Origin: Caldifarciminota bacterium
GTDB taxonomy: Bacteria > Hydrothermota > Tepidihabitantia > SM23-42
Direction of reading: 5' to 3'
Length of the DNA: 64,000 nucleotides
NCBI GenBank assembly: GCA_020349965.1
Contig: CP070705.1
Coordinates: 1,117,650 to 1,181,649, forward strand
A model generated the notes under the pieces. It ran no database searches. It was not told the origin of the DNA and saw only the letters and a list, made by a program, of their open reading frames with translations. The stretch's first letter is position 1. Each line of letters starts with the position of its first letter. The translations under genes and the position numbers were made by a program. This document shows, one piece after another, positions 42,024 to 49,974 of this stretch.

Positions 42024-42578
42024 ATGAGTGAAGAGAAACGATACTACTACTGTACGCTAGGATCCGAATTCGGGGAAATCGTTATGGTGTGGCGCTTTGC
42101 AGATAACAAGGTGGTCCGTATCTTCTTGCCGATGCAACACGATTTGTTCAGGTCGTCCGAATATCGTTCATTGGGAATATCGGGTATCACCAACCGTGCA
42201 GCTTTGGACTTGATTCGTAAGATTGAATCGTTGTTGAACGGAAATCCTGTAGAAGTGTCGCACGATATCGTTGATTGGACTCGTACGGCAGCTTTCCAGC
42301 GTCTGGTTCTACGAACAGAAGGCAAGATCCCACGCGGTATGGTAAGCACATACGGTAGGATAGCATTGAAGATAGGTAGACCAACTGCAGCACGTGCCGT
42401 TGGCACTGCGCTTGCCAGAAACCCTTTCCCTCTCGTTATTCCGTGCCACAGGGCTATAAGAGGCGATGGGTCGCTCGGAGGTTATGCCGGCGGCATCAAA
42501 ATGAAAAAGAGACTGTTGGAACTTGAAGGGGTCAAGTTTGACCGGCGCGGTCGTGTCGTTGCAGAGGCATTCTGGTAA
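42024..42578 (+). CDS. ogt: Methylated-DNA-[protein]-cysteine S-methyltransferase
   Basis: Direct, suicidal repair of O6-methylguanine. 184 residues. The C-terminal domain holds the winged-helix segment VSTYGRIALKIGRPTAARAVGTAL and the active-site PCHR in NPFPLVIPCHRAIRGDGSLGGYAGG. The N-terminal domain is short and divergent. It converges with the DUF6125-like gene, with 31 nt between them. Confidence 0.95.
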   Translation: MSEEKRYYYCTLGSEFGEIVMVWRFADNKVVRIFLPMQHDLFRSSEYRSLGISGITNRAALDLIRKIESLLNGNPVEVSHDIVDWTRTAAFQRLVLRTEGKIPRGMVSTYGRIALKIGRPTAARAVGTALARNPFPLVIPCHRAIRGDGSLGGYAGGIKMKKRLLELEGVKFDRRGRVVAEAFW

Positions 42579-42609
42579 AATGGTCGTTTTGGCGCGGAAT
42601 ATCTTTTTT

Positions 42610-43119
42610 CTATTTAATCTTGAATTCCCAGCAACAGTAATATTCTTCAGGATGCGGGTCTGGTGGGCATGCAATACACTTTGTTTCTATGCGGGGATCG
42701 ATCGTCTTCGCGAAATAGGTGTATTCAAGGATCCCCACAGATTTACAGGGAAAGTCGGGGAGATTCTTTCTCTTACGTGCCTCTTGGACCCTGCAGTTAT
42801 CCATCCTGAAGACACAGTGCTCTTCTGATGCCTCAACCACAGTCTGTTTATTTATATAAGCATAAAGCCTGAATTTGAGTGCCTGGGTAAGCGCTGGGAT
42901 GCCGCCGCCTGGTTCCATATTCAGCCTTTTCATTATGCGTTGTGCTTCGATCTGGGTGAATTTCTTCCAGGCTTCTCCGTCCAACTCGGTCGCACTGTCC
43001 ATGCCGAATCTCTTCTCCACTGCTTGAAACCATAAGCCGTCGTGCGCAAGCCAATTCTTTGCCGCGTCGGCCAGCATGTCAAGAAGATCTTTTTTGCTCA
43101 GATCTTTGGGTTCGATCAT
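42610..43119 (-). CDS. DUF6125-like Cys-containing protein
   Basis: 169 residues. It begins with a helical region (DLLDMLADAAKNWLAHDGLWFQAVEKRFGMDSATELDGEAWKKF, quoted by position 10-53 only as a landmark) and ends with several Cys (CVFRMDNCRVQEARK, FPCKSVG, CIACPPDP, CCWEFK). This fits my memory of DUF6125, whose members are of unknown function and possibly metal-binding. The ATG follows AGGAGATTCT. It is the last gene of the operon led by DUF1858, 10 nt after the radical SAM gene. Confidence 0.65.
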   Translation of the reverse strand: MIEPKDLSKKDLLDMLADAAKNWLAHDGLWFQAVEKRFGMDSATELDGEAWKKFTQIEAQRIMKRLNMEPGGGIPALTQALKFRLYAYINKQTVVEASEEHCVFRMDNCRVQEARKRKNLPDFPCKSVGILEYTYFAKTIDPRIETKCIACPPDPHPEEYYCCWEFKIK

Positions 43120-43129
43120 AGAATCTCCT

Positions 43130-44077
43130 CTATGTTCGGTAATATCGTCTATCCCCGTGTATCGAAGAAATCACCGTGCCCTCTTTCATCAGCTGTTCAA
43201 TGCGTTCGATGATCTCACCTCTTGTCAATCCACTTACTTCGATGAGATCTTCTATTGTGACCGGTCTGCGTTGTATTATCGACAGGATGGATTCAGATGG
43301 GTCTCCATCGCCGTGCCCTTCGCCGGGTGGTCTGAATTCGGCAATGATCTCACACTTGCTGCCCAACATCGCCTTTATCCTTTCGAGCACTTCAGCGGTC
43401 ACCGGCTCTGCGTAATCCTCGCTCGGTGGGCGCGCCACCGTGTTGAGATGGATTCTATCAGGAGCGATCTCCTCGATTACTGATCTCATTCCCGTTATAT
43501 GCTCGGGTTTGTCATTAATGCCTTTGATAATCATCAATTCAAGCCATATGAGGCCTTTGAACATTCGTCGGAAATCGATGTAACCTCTGACAATCTCCAT
43601 TATATCCAATTGAGGGACACTACGATGGATCTTTATGAACATTTCTTGGTTGACCGTGCAAAGGGTGGGCAACACGACACTTGCATGTATCAGGTCGTTC
43701 CTTACATCAGATTGGTGTAGCAGCGAACCATTGGTAAGAACGGCTGTTGGTATCGATGTCATTTTCTTGACTCCATCGATGATTCTGCCTATGCCACTAT
43801 GGAGTGTCGGCTCGCCAGAGCCTGAGAATGTAATATAGTCAATGCGTTGTTTATTCGCGACAGCTGTTTTTATTTCTTCCAGAATACCCCGGACCGGCGT
43901 GTATTCTTTACGTGATGTAGTTTTGTAATCCGTTGTGCCGAGTTGGCAGTATATGCAATCATAACTGCAATTTTTGTGCGGAACGATATCAATTCCAAGC
44001 GACAGCCCCAGCCTTCTCGAAGGCACGGGACCATATAGATATAGGAACTTCTCTTTTTCTTTCTTAGGCTGCGGCAC
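43130..44077 (-). CDS. Radical SAM protein with C-terminal winged helix
   Basis: 315 residues. The cluster motif is CSYDCIYCQLG, preceded by YGPVPSRRLGLSLGIDIVP, the signature of the COG0731-like Fe-S oxidoreductase group. FSGSGEPTLH follows as the SAM glycine-rich motif. The last 60 residues (SIIQRRPVTIEDLIEVSGLT, EQLMKEGTVIS) form a winged-helix domain. The substrate is unknown. It has a GTG start that shares one base with the upstream stop (TAGTG). Confidence 0.85.
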   Translation of the reverse strand: MPQPKKEKEKFLYLYGPVPSRRLGLSLGIDIVPHKNCSYDCIYCQLGTTDYKTTSRKEYTPVRGILEEIKTAVANKQRIDYITFSGSGEPTLHSGIGRIIDGVKKMTSIPTAVLTNGSLLHQSDVRNDLIHASVVLPTLCTVNQEMFIKIHRSVPQLDIMEIVRGYIDFRRMFKGLIWLELMIIKGINDKPEHITGMRSVIEEIAPDRIHLNTVARPPSEDYAEPVTAEVLERIKAMLGSKCEIIAEFRPPGEGHGDGDPSESILSIIQRRPVTIEDLIEVSGLTRGEIIERIEQLMKEGTVISSIHGDRRYYRT

Positions 44078-44946
44078 TATCTGCGTTTTATTCTGTTCTT
44101 CGAATCGAGTGTGATGACTTTTGCTCTGTGTTTCTTTGCATCATTGCACCTCATGTTTGCGTAAGCGAGGATGCAAATTTTTTCACCCACATTACCCTTT
44201 CTCGATGCCGGGCCGTACAGTACCATCTTCCTGGAGCCGTGTTTTTCCTCGATAGTATACGTCTCGAGTCTCTCTCCATTGTCGTAATTCAGTACCTGTA
44301 CCTTTTCACCTGGGAGGATTCCCGCCAGCTTCATTACGGCACCATCAATGCCCATACTGCCTTTGTAATGGAGCTTTGAATGGGTTATTATTGCTTCGGT
44401 GATCTTTGATTTCAGGACCGTGATGCGTAAGTCGCTGGCGGTGCTTCTGGCAATACCATCTTTGATTATTGTTCGGTGGCCTTTGAATGGAATCTTCGGG
44501 AGTTTATTGAGTGAGAAAAACCGGGCGTCGGTTGCGTCGGTTCCCGGGTAGAGGGACCCACCTCTCTGTGCAATCCTGTACGCTATCAAGAGAACGTTAC
44601 CGTAATAACTCGTTCGCTCATTGTATACACCGATCAGATCAATTGGTGTTCCTTTGATGCCGGTCTCTTCCCTCAGTTCCCGGAGCACTGTTTCTTCGGC
44701 GGTCTCGTTCTCCTCTATGAAGCCGGAAGGTAGAGCCCATCTACCTTTGCCGGGTTTGATTCCTCGTTTGACCAAGAGGATCTCTTCATCATCGTTCATT
44801 ATGAATGCGACGGCGCTCGGCAGCGGATTGGCGTAATGGATCCAGCCGCATTTGGGACACGCAATCCGTGTAACTTCATTGATCTGCTTACTTGAAAGAT
44901 TGCATCTACAGATTGGACAAAATTTATGATTTTTCATTGATTTCAT
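44077..44946 (-). CDS. Nudix hydrolase fused to aspartate 1-decarboxylase (PanD)
   Basis: 289 residues in one uninterrupted frame. Residues 10-33 form a zinc ribbon (CPIC, CPKC), and 40-165 a Nudix domain with a perfect Nudix box at 75-97 (GFIEENETAEETVLRELREE then TGI). Residues 175-265 are PanD-like: LKSKITEAIITHSKLHYKGS, VQVLNYDNGERLETYTI, GPASRKGNVGEKICILAYAN. The Gly196-Ser197 pair is where PanD cleaves itself to form the pyruvoyl cofactor, so cleavage would leave the Nudix domain on the beta chain. PanD makes beta-alanine for pantothenate/CoA; the Nudix substrate is unknown. No panB or panC is nearby. I have not seen this fusion described. Confidence 0.88.
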   Translation of the reverse strand: MKSMKNHKFCPICRCNLSSKQINEVTRIACPKCGWIHYANPLPSAVAFIMNDDEEILLVKRGIKPGKGRWALPSGFIEENETAEETVLRELREETGIKGTPIDLIGVYNERTSYYGNVLLIAYRIAQRGGSLYPGTDATDARFFSLNKLPKIPFKGHRTIIKDGIARSTASDLRITVLKSKITEAIITHSKLHYKGSMGIDGAVMKLAGILPGEKVQVLNYDNGERLETYTIEEKHGSRKMVLYGPASRKGNVGEKICILAYANMRCNDAKKHRAKVITLDSKNRIKRR

Positions 44947-45139
44947 CGGTTTCTTTATTTAATAGTTCAACTAATTCTGTGCAATTTACGCCACGCTGAT
45001 CGCAGAGTTCTCTGACCGTTCCCCAGAAGGGTTCGCCGCAAACAATGCATGGCAATCCCGCGTCGATAAACAACCGTGCCAGGCGGGGTTCTTTTTCTAA
45101 GATCGTGTCGACAGGCATTTCAGCTGTGACTTTTTTCAT
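44924..45139 (-). CDS. DUF1858-domain protein
   Basis: 71 residues. It has VTAEMPVDTILEKEPRLARLFIDAGLPCIVC, the DUF1858 pattern of a small helical domain with a Cys-x-x-Cys, which in other proteins is fused to hybrid-cluster or regulatory modules. The function is unknown. I start at the ATG at 45139: a promoter ends 7 nt before it, so it appears leaderless. It overlaps the Nudix-PanD start by 23 nt. Confidence 0.78.
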   Translation of the reverse strand: MKKVTAEMPVDTILEKEPRLARLFIDAGLPCIVCGEPFWGTVRELCDQRGVNCTELVELLNKETDEINEKS

Positions 45140-45146
45140 ACCTGTA

Positions 45147-45174
45147 ATTATACATGAATCGTCCAATAAATCAA
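45147..45174 (-). promoter_or_regulatory. Promoter of the DUF1858-Nudix/PanD operon (leaderless)
   Basis: -35 TTGATT (45169-45174), 16-bp spacer, -10 TATAAT (45147-45152) on the minus strand, 7 nt before the ATG at 45139. Confidence 0.8.
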
Positions 45175-45206
45175 TGGGCATGGGCAGTTGGTAAGCTGTT
45201 TATTCG

Positions 45207-45234
45207 TTGACACCGAGTGCCATGCGACTATAAT
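45207..45234 (+). promoter_or_regulatory. Consensus promoter of the FmdE-like gene
   Basis: -35 TTGACA (45207-45212), 16-bp spacer, -10 TATAAT (45229-45234), both perfect, 20 nt before the ATG. It is divergent from the DUF1858 promoter, with 32 bp between the two -35 boxes. Confidence 0.9.
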
Positions 45235-45254
45235 GGCAAGACTCAGGGAATAGG

Positions 45255-45662
45255 ATGAAATTCAAGAGACCACAGAACCTCACCTACACAGAAACAATAC
45301 GTTTCCATGGACATGATGGTCCTTTTCTAGCTCTTGGTTATCGCTTGGGCAGGTTCGTGGTCAGGACGATGAGACCTACCGGCATCATGGATTTGAGGAT
45401 ACGGGTGACGATGAAGACCGCCAAACCGTACACCTGCATACTTGATGGTCTCCAGTGCTCTACTCTAGCAACGGTGGGTAAAGGCAATCTGTCCGTGCAT
45501 AGATCGAGCGGTCGAGCCATAACCATAAATGTCTACAAGGGTAGGACAAGGAAAGCTTTTAAAATCAAGCCGCATGCCCTGGATATCTGCCTCAATGCCG
45601 TTGATCTTGGCAAGGCCGCGCGCAGGATCCTTCGAATGCAGGCAAGAGATCTTTGGTCGTGA
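45255..45662 (+). CDS. FmdE-family protein
   Basis: 135 residues. It has the FmdE hallmarks: an N-terminal HGHDGPFLALGYRLG, a middle segment with Cys (CILDGLQCSTLATVGKGNL) and basic strands after it. In methanogens FmdE is linked to tungsten/molybdenum formylmethanofuran dehydrogenase; in bacteria such proteins are mostly uncharacterised and may bind metal. The stop is followed directly by the dehydrogenase ATG. Confidence 0.85.
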   Translation: MKFKRPQNLTYTETIRFHGHDGPFLALGYRLGRFVVRTMRPTGIMDLRIRVTMKTAKPYTCILDGLQCSTLATVGKGNLSVHRSSGRAITINVYKGRTRKAFKIKPHALDICLNAVDLGKAARRILRMQARDLWS

Positions 45663-46661
45663 ATGGAAGACAAACCTAAGGTTCTGCTCACACGTAGTCT
45701 GCCTTCTGAGGGGATAAACATACTCCAGCAGCACTTCAATCTCGAGCTCAATCCGAACGATGAGGTCATGTCGCATGATATGATCAGAAAGAGAATATTG
45801 GACAAAGACGGCTTGGCCTGTTTATTGACCGACCGCATCGATGCCACGATCATCGAAAACGCACCGAAGCTCAAGATCATTGCCAATTATGCCGTAGGTT
45901 ACAATAACATCGATGTGGCTACAGCTACTGCGCGGAGGATACCGGTTACCAATACGCCTGACGTGCTAACGGAAACGACTGCCGATCTGACTTTTGCGTT
46001 GGTTCTCTCAGTGGCCCGCCGCATCGTCGAAGCCGACAAGTTCCTGCGCGCCGGCAAATTCAAAGGGTGGGAACCCGAGCTCATGCTTGGATCCGATGTG
46101 TACGGTAAGACACTGGGCATCGTTGGTTTTGGTCGCATAGGAAGAGCTGTTGCCCGGCGCGCGCAAGGTTTTAACATGACCGTACTATATACTGATTCGG
46201 AGCAGCTACCGGCGACCATTGAGAGGGAGTGCAATGTGCAGTACCGTACTCTTGAAGGATTACTGAGTGAAGCCGATTACATTTCCCTACATACTCCGCT
46301 CGATGAGACTACCTACCATCTCATTTCAGAGAAAGAGTTCAGGATGATGAAAGAGAGTGCATACCTGATAAATGTCGCACGCGGGCCGATTGTGGACGAG
46401 CACGCACTGCTCGATGCCCTCTCGAATGGGGAGATTACCGGATGTGCCTTGGATGTGTTCGAGAACGAACCAGACGTTACTCAAGCCCTGCTCAGTGCTC
46501 CTAATACCGTACTCGTTCCTCACATCGGTTCAGCTTCAGTCGAGGCGCGTACGAAGATGGCTGTGATGGTTGCACAGAATCTTATTGCCGTGCTTGTGAA
46601 GGGCAGCACACCGGTAAATGTAGTCAATCCGGAGATATATACAATAAGATCTGACTCTTGA
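45663..46661 (+). CDS. D-isomer-specific 2-hydroxyacid dehydrogenase (glyoxylate/hydroxypyruvate reductase type)
   Basis: 332 residues. The NAD(P) motif is LGIVGFGRIGRAVARRAQGF; catalytic residues are Arg in LINVARGPIVDEHAL, Glu in DVFENEPDV and His in VPHIGSASVEAR. The substrate-loop ANYAVGYNNIDVATATAR points to the GyaR/GRHPR group, which reduces glyoxylate or hydroxypyruvate. It begins immediately after the FmdE-like stop and converges on the phosphoesterase gene with one base between stops. Confidence 0.92.
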   Translation: MEDKPKVLLTRSLPSEGINILQQHFNLELNPNDEVMSHDMIRKRILDKDGLACLLTDRIDATIIENAPKLKIIANYAVGYNNIDVATATARRIPVTNTPDVLTETTADLTFALVLSVARRIVEADKFLRAGKFKGWEPELMLGSDVYGKTLGIVGFGRIGRAVARRAQGFNMTVLYTDSEQLPATIERECNVQYRTLEGLLSEADYISLHTPLDETTYHLISEKEFRMMKESAYLINVARGPIVDEHALLDALSNGEITGCALDVFENEPDVTQALLSAPNTVLVPHIGSASVEARTKMAVMVAQNLIAVLVKGSTPVNVVNPEIYTIRSDS

Positions 46662-46662
46662 A

Positions 46663-47304
46663 TCAACGTAATTCAAAGTCCAGATTGTCGTTACTATTGA
46701 TCAACGCATAGTGGCGAGGAAAAACGCCGGGGTTGATGATCAACGTTCTGCCAATACGGTCGAAACCACGAGCTTCGTGGATATGGCCACACAACACCAG
46801 GTCGGGTTGCTTCTCTTCGATGAATGTTCTTAGTGATTTGCTGCCGACATGAACACCGAGGAACATTCTGTCGAGTTTCGTTCGGTGCGGGGGGGAGTGG
46901 CTGATGATTATGGTGTGCTTGGTCTCAGACGAAGTGCAAAAGGACTGCAGTATGGCTGCGATCTCATCTTCACTGTATTCCAGAGGTGTATGAAACGGCG
47001 TTTTATTGCATCCTCCGATTCCAAAGAAGAGGGTATTGTCGATGATACGACACTTTGCATGCAGATCTATACTCGCGGCCTGTAGAGCGGTGGTGACGCC
47101 TGAACGGTCGCAGTTGCCCGGTATTCCGAGAATTCGGCAGTTCACGGCGGTAAGACTCCGGATCACGGCGTCGGCGTCTTCCCGGTCGCCGAAATTTGTG
47201 ATATCACCGGCAATGAGCACGAGGTCAGCTCCTCGCAATTGGCTGATGATCGTTTCCGGGTAATTGACTCTACCGTGTATGTCAGTGAGTGCCATGATTT
47301 TCAT
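46663..47304 (-). CDS. Metallophosphoesterase (YfcE-like)
   Basis: 213 residues with all calcineurin-like motifs: ALTDIHG, LIAGDITNFGD, GIPGNCD, IISHSPPH and LCGHIHEARG. These coordinate two metal ions. The substrate is unknown (cyclic nucleotides, phosphodiesters or phosphoproteins in relatives). Last gene of a treT-nifU-phosphoesterase operon, 15 nt after the NifU-like stop. Confidence 0.9.
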   Translation of the reverse strand: MKIMALTDIHGRVNYPETIISQLRGADLVLIAGDITNFGDREDADAVIRSLTAVNCRILGIPGNCDRSGVTTALQAASIDLHAKCRIIDNTLFFGIGGCNKTPFHTPLEYSEDEIAAILQSFCTSSETKHTIIISHSPPHRTKLDRMFLGVHVGSKSLRTFIEEKQPDLVLCGHIHEARGFDRIGRTLIINPGVFPRHYALINSNDNLDFELR

Positions 47305-47319
47305 ATGATTGCCAATTTG

Positions 47320-47745
47320 CTATCTTGCGGTCCGGTACAACTTCTTCCAAGGCGCTCGTTTCATCTGATAGAAATCATCGATCGCCCGTTGAAGTGCTTC
47401 TACTGCGAGCAGCGCACAGTGTTCGTTCTTATCTGGCAAACCACCGCAATATTCGAGAATCGCCTTCTGATCTATCCTCCGTGCTTCTACTACTTTTCTG
47501 CCCGTTGCCATCTGGGTGACGATACTGCCGCACGCCATGGTCGCACCGCAGCCGTTACTCTCAAAGGTGCACTCCAGGATCGAATCGTCCCTGATTGCCA
47601 ATGATATCTTTATCGTGTCTCCGCAGGAACCGGCGGCGCGTCCAGTACCATCGCAGTCCTTGGTGACACCCCAATTACGCGGCGCCGTCATGTGCTCAAG
47701 CACTGTCTTTGAATACAAATCTAAAAGCCTGTTTGCATCAATCAT
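47320..47745 (-). CDS. NifU/IscU-like Fe-S cluster scaffold (short form)
   Basis: 141 residues. Three scaffold cysteines are in AAGSCGDT (with the conserved Asp two residues on), SNGCGATMAC and NEHCALLA. It resembles the NifU N-terminal domain found in many anaerobes. I start at the ATG at 47745 because YSKTVLEHM matches the family start; a GTG at 47766 in frame is also possible and neither has a clear ribosome-binding site. Its position behind treT is unexpected. A second, fused scaffold is at 60991-61764. Confidence 0.85.
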   Translation of the reverse strand: MIDANRLLDLYSKTVLEHMTAPRNWGVTKDCDGTGRAAGSCGDTIKISLAIRDDSILECTFESNGCGATMACGSIVTQMATGRKVVEARRIDQKAILEYCGGLPDKNEHCALLAVEALQRAIDDFYQMKRAPWKKLYRTAR

Positions 47746-47774
47746 CTGGTCACTGCGGTGGGCCACGGTGGTGG

Positions 47775-48986
47775 TTATGCTAAGAGATCCTGTAGCAGGT
47801 CGAGATAATCACCAAGAAGTCTCGTGATGAGGAATTTTTCTTTGGCCACTTTCCCTGCCTTCTGTCCGAGTGATTTAGCCAAAGACGGATTCTTCAGTAT
47901 TTCTACAATTTTCTTGGCGAAACCCTCTTTGTTTTCAGGGTCGACCAGGAAACCAGTTTCACCATCTGTAATTTGCAGAGAGATTCCGCCAACCTTTGAT
48001 GCAACGACTGGTTTCTCCTTCAGCAAGGCTTCGGTCACGGTCAGCCCAAAACCTTCGCGCAAAGATTTCTGTATTATTACGTCGGATCTACGCTGGAGAG
48101 CGTTGACCAGGATGTTGTTCTCGCTGGTAATCAAGATCACATCGCGGTCCTTAATGAAGTTGTTTGCTTTGCGTTTTGTTCTCTCGTAACACTGTTGTGA
48201 TTCAGGGTCATCGAGCGCGCTGCTACCGCAAAGGATGAGTCGACAGTCGATCTGCTCTTTAACCATGCGGAAAACGTCGATGAGTCCCTCCTGGTCTTTG
48301 AATCTGTCGAATCTTGAGATCTGTGTGATTATCGGTTTGTCTGTGGGAATATTGAACTTTTTGAGATACTTGGCGACCACCTTGTCCGGTAAATCCATGT
48401 TCTTTGCGGACAAAGGGTCGATCGCCGGATGTATTATTCGCTGTTCGACGGGCAGGTCCTTCAATCGATAATCTTCGCTGGATATTATCAGCGTGTCGTA
48501 TTTGAGTATGAAACCTTTTAGGTATCTGTACAGTTCTTCGTTTGGCTTAGACAGGTCGATATGAATTCTCCACACCCACGGTTGTTTCCGCGAATAGAAT
48601 TGGATCAGGGGTAGTGGCTGCGGGTCGTGGATGATGACACAATCGTGTGATATATGACAGTACGTGGAGAAGTCTTCATTTGCCTGGACGTATAACCGTT
48701 TCTTCATCTCGGTCAGGTTGATCGAATTACCCTGAAGCGCGTTGTGGAATTTCTTGGTTATGTCGAAGAAATCCGGGGTGCCGCGAAGCATCCGCCAACC
48801 CGCGGCTATCCCGACATCGTTCATCAGCGGAACGAGTGCACTCAATATCTCGGCAACCCCACCTCCGTAATACGTGGAATTGACGTGAACGATCGTCTTG
48901 CCGTATAATTTACGCGCTTTCTTGTAGATGTCGCCAACTACGTCATCGCCGACGATCTTTCGATAATCATTCAGGCTTCTCTTCAT
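47775..48986 (-). CDS. treT: Trehalose glycosyltransferring synthase TreT (GT4)
   Basis: 403 residues. TreT makes trehalose reversibly from NDP-glucose and glucose. Family features are the N-terminal HVNSTYYGGGVAEILSALVP, the catalytic region HDPQPLPLIQFY and RIHIDLSKPN, and the GT4 donor site QKSLREGFGLTVTEALLKEKPVVA. In Thermococcus litoralis treT lies with a trehalose/maltose ABC transporter, which matches the neighbours here. It has its own promoter (49049-49076) and an AGGGGA ribosome-binding site. Confidence 0.9.
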   Translation of the reverse strand: MKRSLNDYRKIVGDDVVGDIYKKARKLYGKTIVHVNSTYYGGGVAEILSALVPLMNDVGIAAGWRMLRGTPDFFDITKKFHNALQGNSINLTEMKKRLYVQANEDFSTYCHISHDCVIIHDPQPLPLIQFYSRKQPWVWRIHIDLSKPNEELYRYLKGFILKYDTLIISSEDYRLKDLPVEQRIIHPAIDPLSAKNMDLPDKVVAKYLKKFNIPTDKPIITQISRFDRFKDQEGLIDVFRMVKEQIDCRLILCGSSALDDPESQQCYERTKRKANNFIKDRDVILITSENNILVNALQRRSDVIIQKSLREGFGLTVTEALLKEKPVVASKVGGISLQITDGETGFLVDPENKEGFAKKIVEILKNPSLAKSLGQKAGKVAKEKFLITRLLGDYLDLLQDLLA

Positions 48987-49048
48987 CTCGGTCCCCTATC
49001 TATTCCTTTCACGGCATGACTCATAAGTGATGCGATTATCTTTGTGTT

Positions 49049-49076
49049 ATTATACTTGTTTGACTAAAAGTTTCAA
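49049..49076 (-). promoter_or_regulatory. treT: Promoter of treT
   Basis: -35 TTGAAA (49071-49076), 16-bp spacer, -10 TATAAT (49049-49054) on the minus strand, in the 160-nt gap between the permease gene and treT. The leader is about 55 nt. Confidence 0.8.
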
Positions 49077-49146
49077 GTGGTTAGTGTATTACGTGAGATC
49101 AAATTAGCGGACATCCGGCGTGCTCTTTAGTGGATGATCATTTCCT

Positions 49147-49974
49147 TCAATGCTTAACCGCACCTTGTGTGAGTCCCTGAATTATCCTCTTCTGAAAGAT
49201 GAGTGCTACAAGAATGACAGGAATGCAGGAAATGACTGAGGCAGCCATTATGTATCCCCACGGCAATTCGCCGTGTAACCCTTGAAACATCGATATTCCG
49301 ACCGGCACTGTCCTTGCATTGTGGTCAGTTGTGAGCATCAGCGCGAACAGAAATTCGTTGAATGAAAACATGAAGAGCAGAAGTATTGTAGAAAGAAATC
49401 CCGGCGCAGCAATAGGCAGGATTACCTTGAACAGGATCTGGATTCGGGATGCGCCGTCTACTTGCGCCGCCTTGTCGAGTTCGATTGGTATTCTTGAGAA
49501 GTAGCTCATTTGAATCCACAGAGCGAGCGGCAGACTCCACGCTATGTAGGGCAGTATGAGTGCGTTATAAGTGTTTATCAGTTCGAATCTTGTCATGATC
49601 TTAAAGAGGTAACCCACGATACATATCTGAGGGAACATGGATAAGGCCAATACCGTAACGACGATCGATGTTTTCCCCCGGAAAGGCATCCGTGAAATGG
49701 CGTAAGCCGCAAGCGCGCCGATCATGGTGCTAGCCAGAGCTGCGCACGATGAAATAACCAGGCTGTTGCGGAGATTGTCGAGAAAGTGCAGATTCCCGAC
49801 GCTCAGGATATCTACGAAATTTTGCACGGTCAGCCGAAGGCTTTTGTGCAAAAGAAAATCGGGTCGTTCGCATAGAGAGATGATGACCATCCACAGGAAT
49901 GGAATTAGGCAGAATATAATCACAAAAATCATGCCGGCTATTCTTAGTAATCTTTTCGTCTTCCTTTCGTTCAT
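49147..49974 (-). CDS. ABC sugar transporter permease, MalG type
   Basis: 275 residues with six membrane segments. The EAA loop that docks the ATPase is IPIELDKAAQVDGASRIQIL followed by FKVILPIAAPG. Partner of the MalF-type permease, whose stop it overlaps by 4 nt (ATGA). The cargo is probably trehalose, maltose or a related glucoside, judged from the flanking otsAB and treT. Confidence 0.92.
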   Translation of the reverse strand: MNERKTKRLLRIAGMIFVIIFCLIPFLWMVIISLCERPDFLLHKSLRLTVQNFVDILSVGNLHFLDNLRNSLVISSCAALASTMIGALAAYAISRMPFRGKTSIVVTVLALSMFPQICIVGYLFKIMTRFELINTYNALILPYIAWSLPLALWIQMSYFSRIPIELDKAAQVDGASRIQILFKVILPIAAPGFLSTILLLFMFSFNEFLFALMLTTDHNARTVPVGISMFQGLHGELPWGYIMAASVISCIPVILVALIFQKRIIQGLTQGAVKH

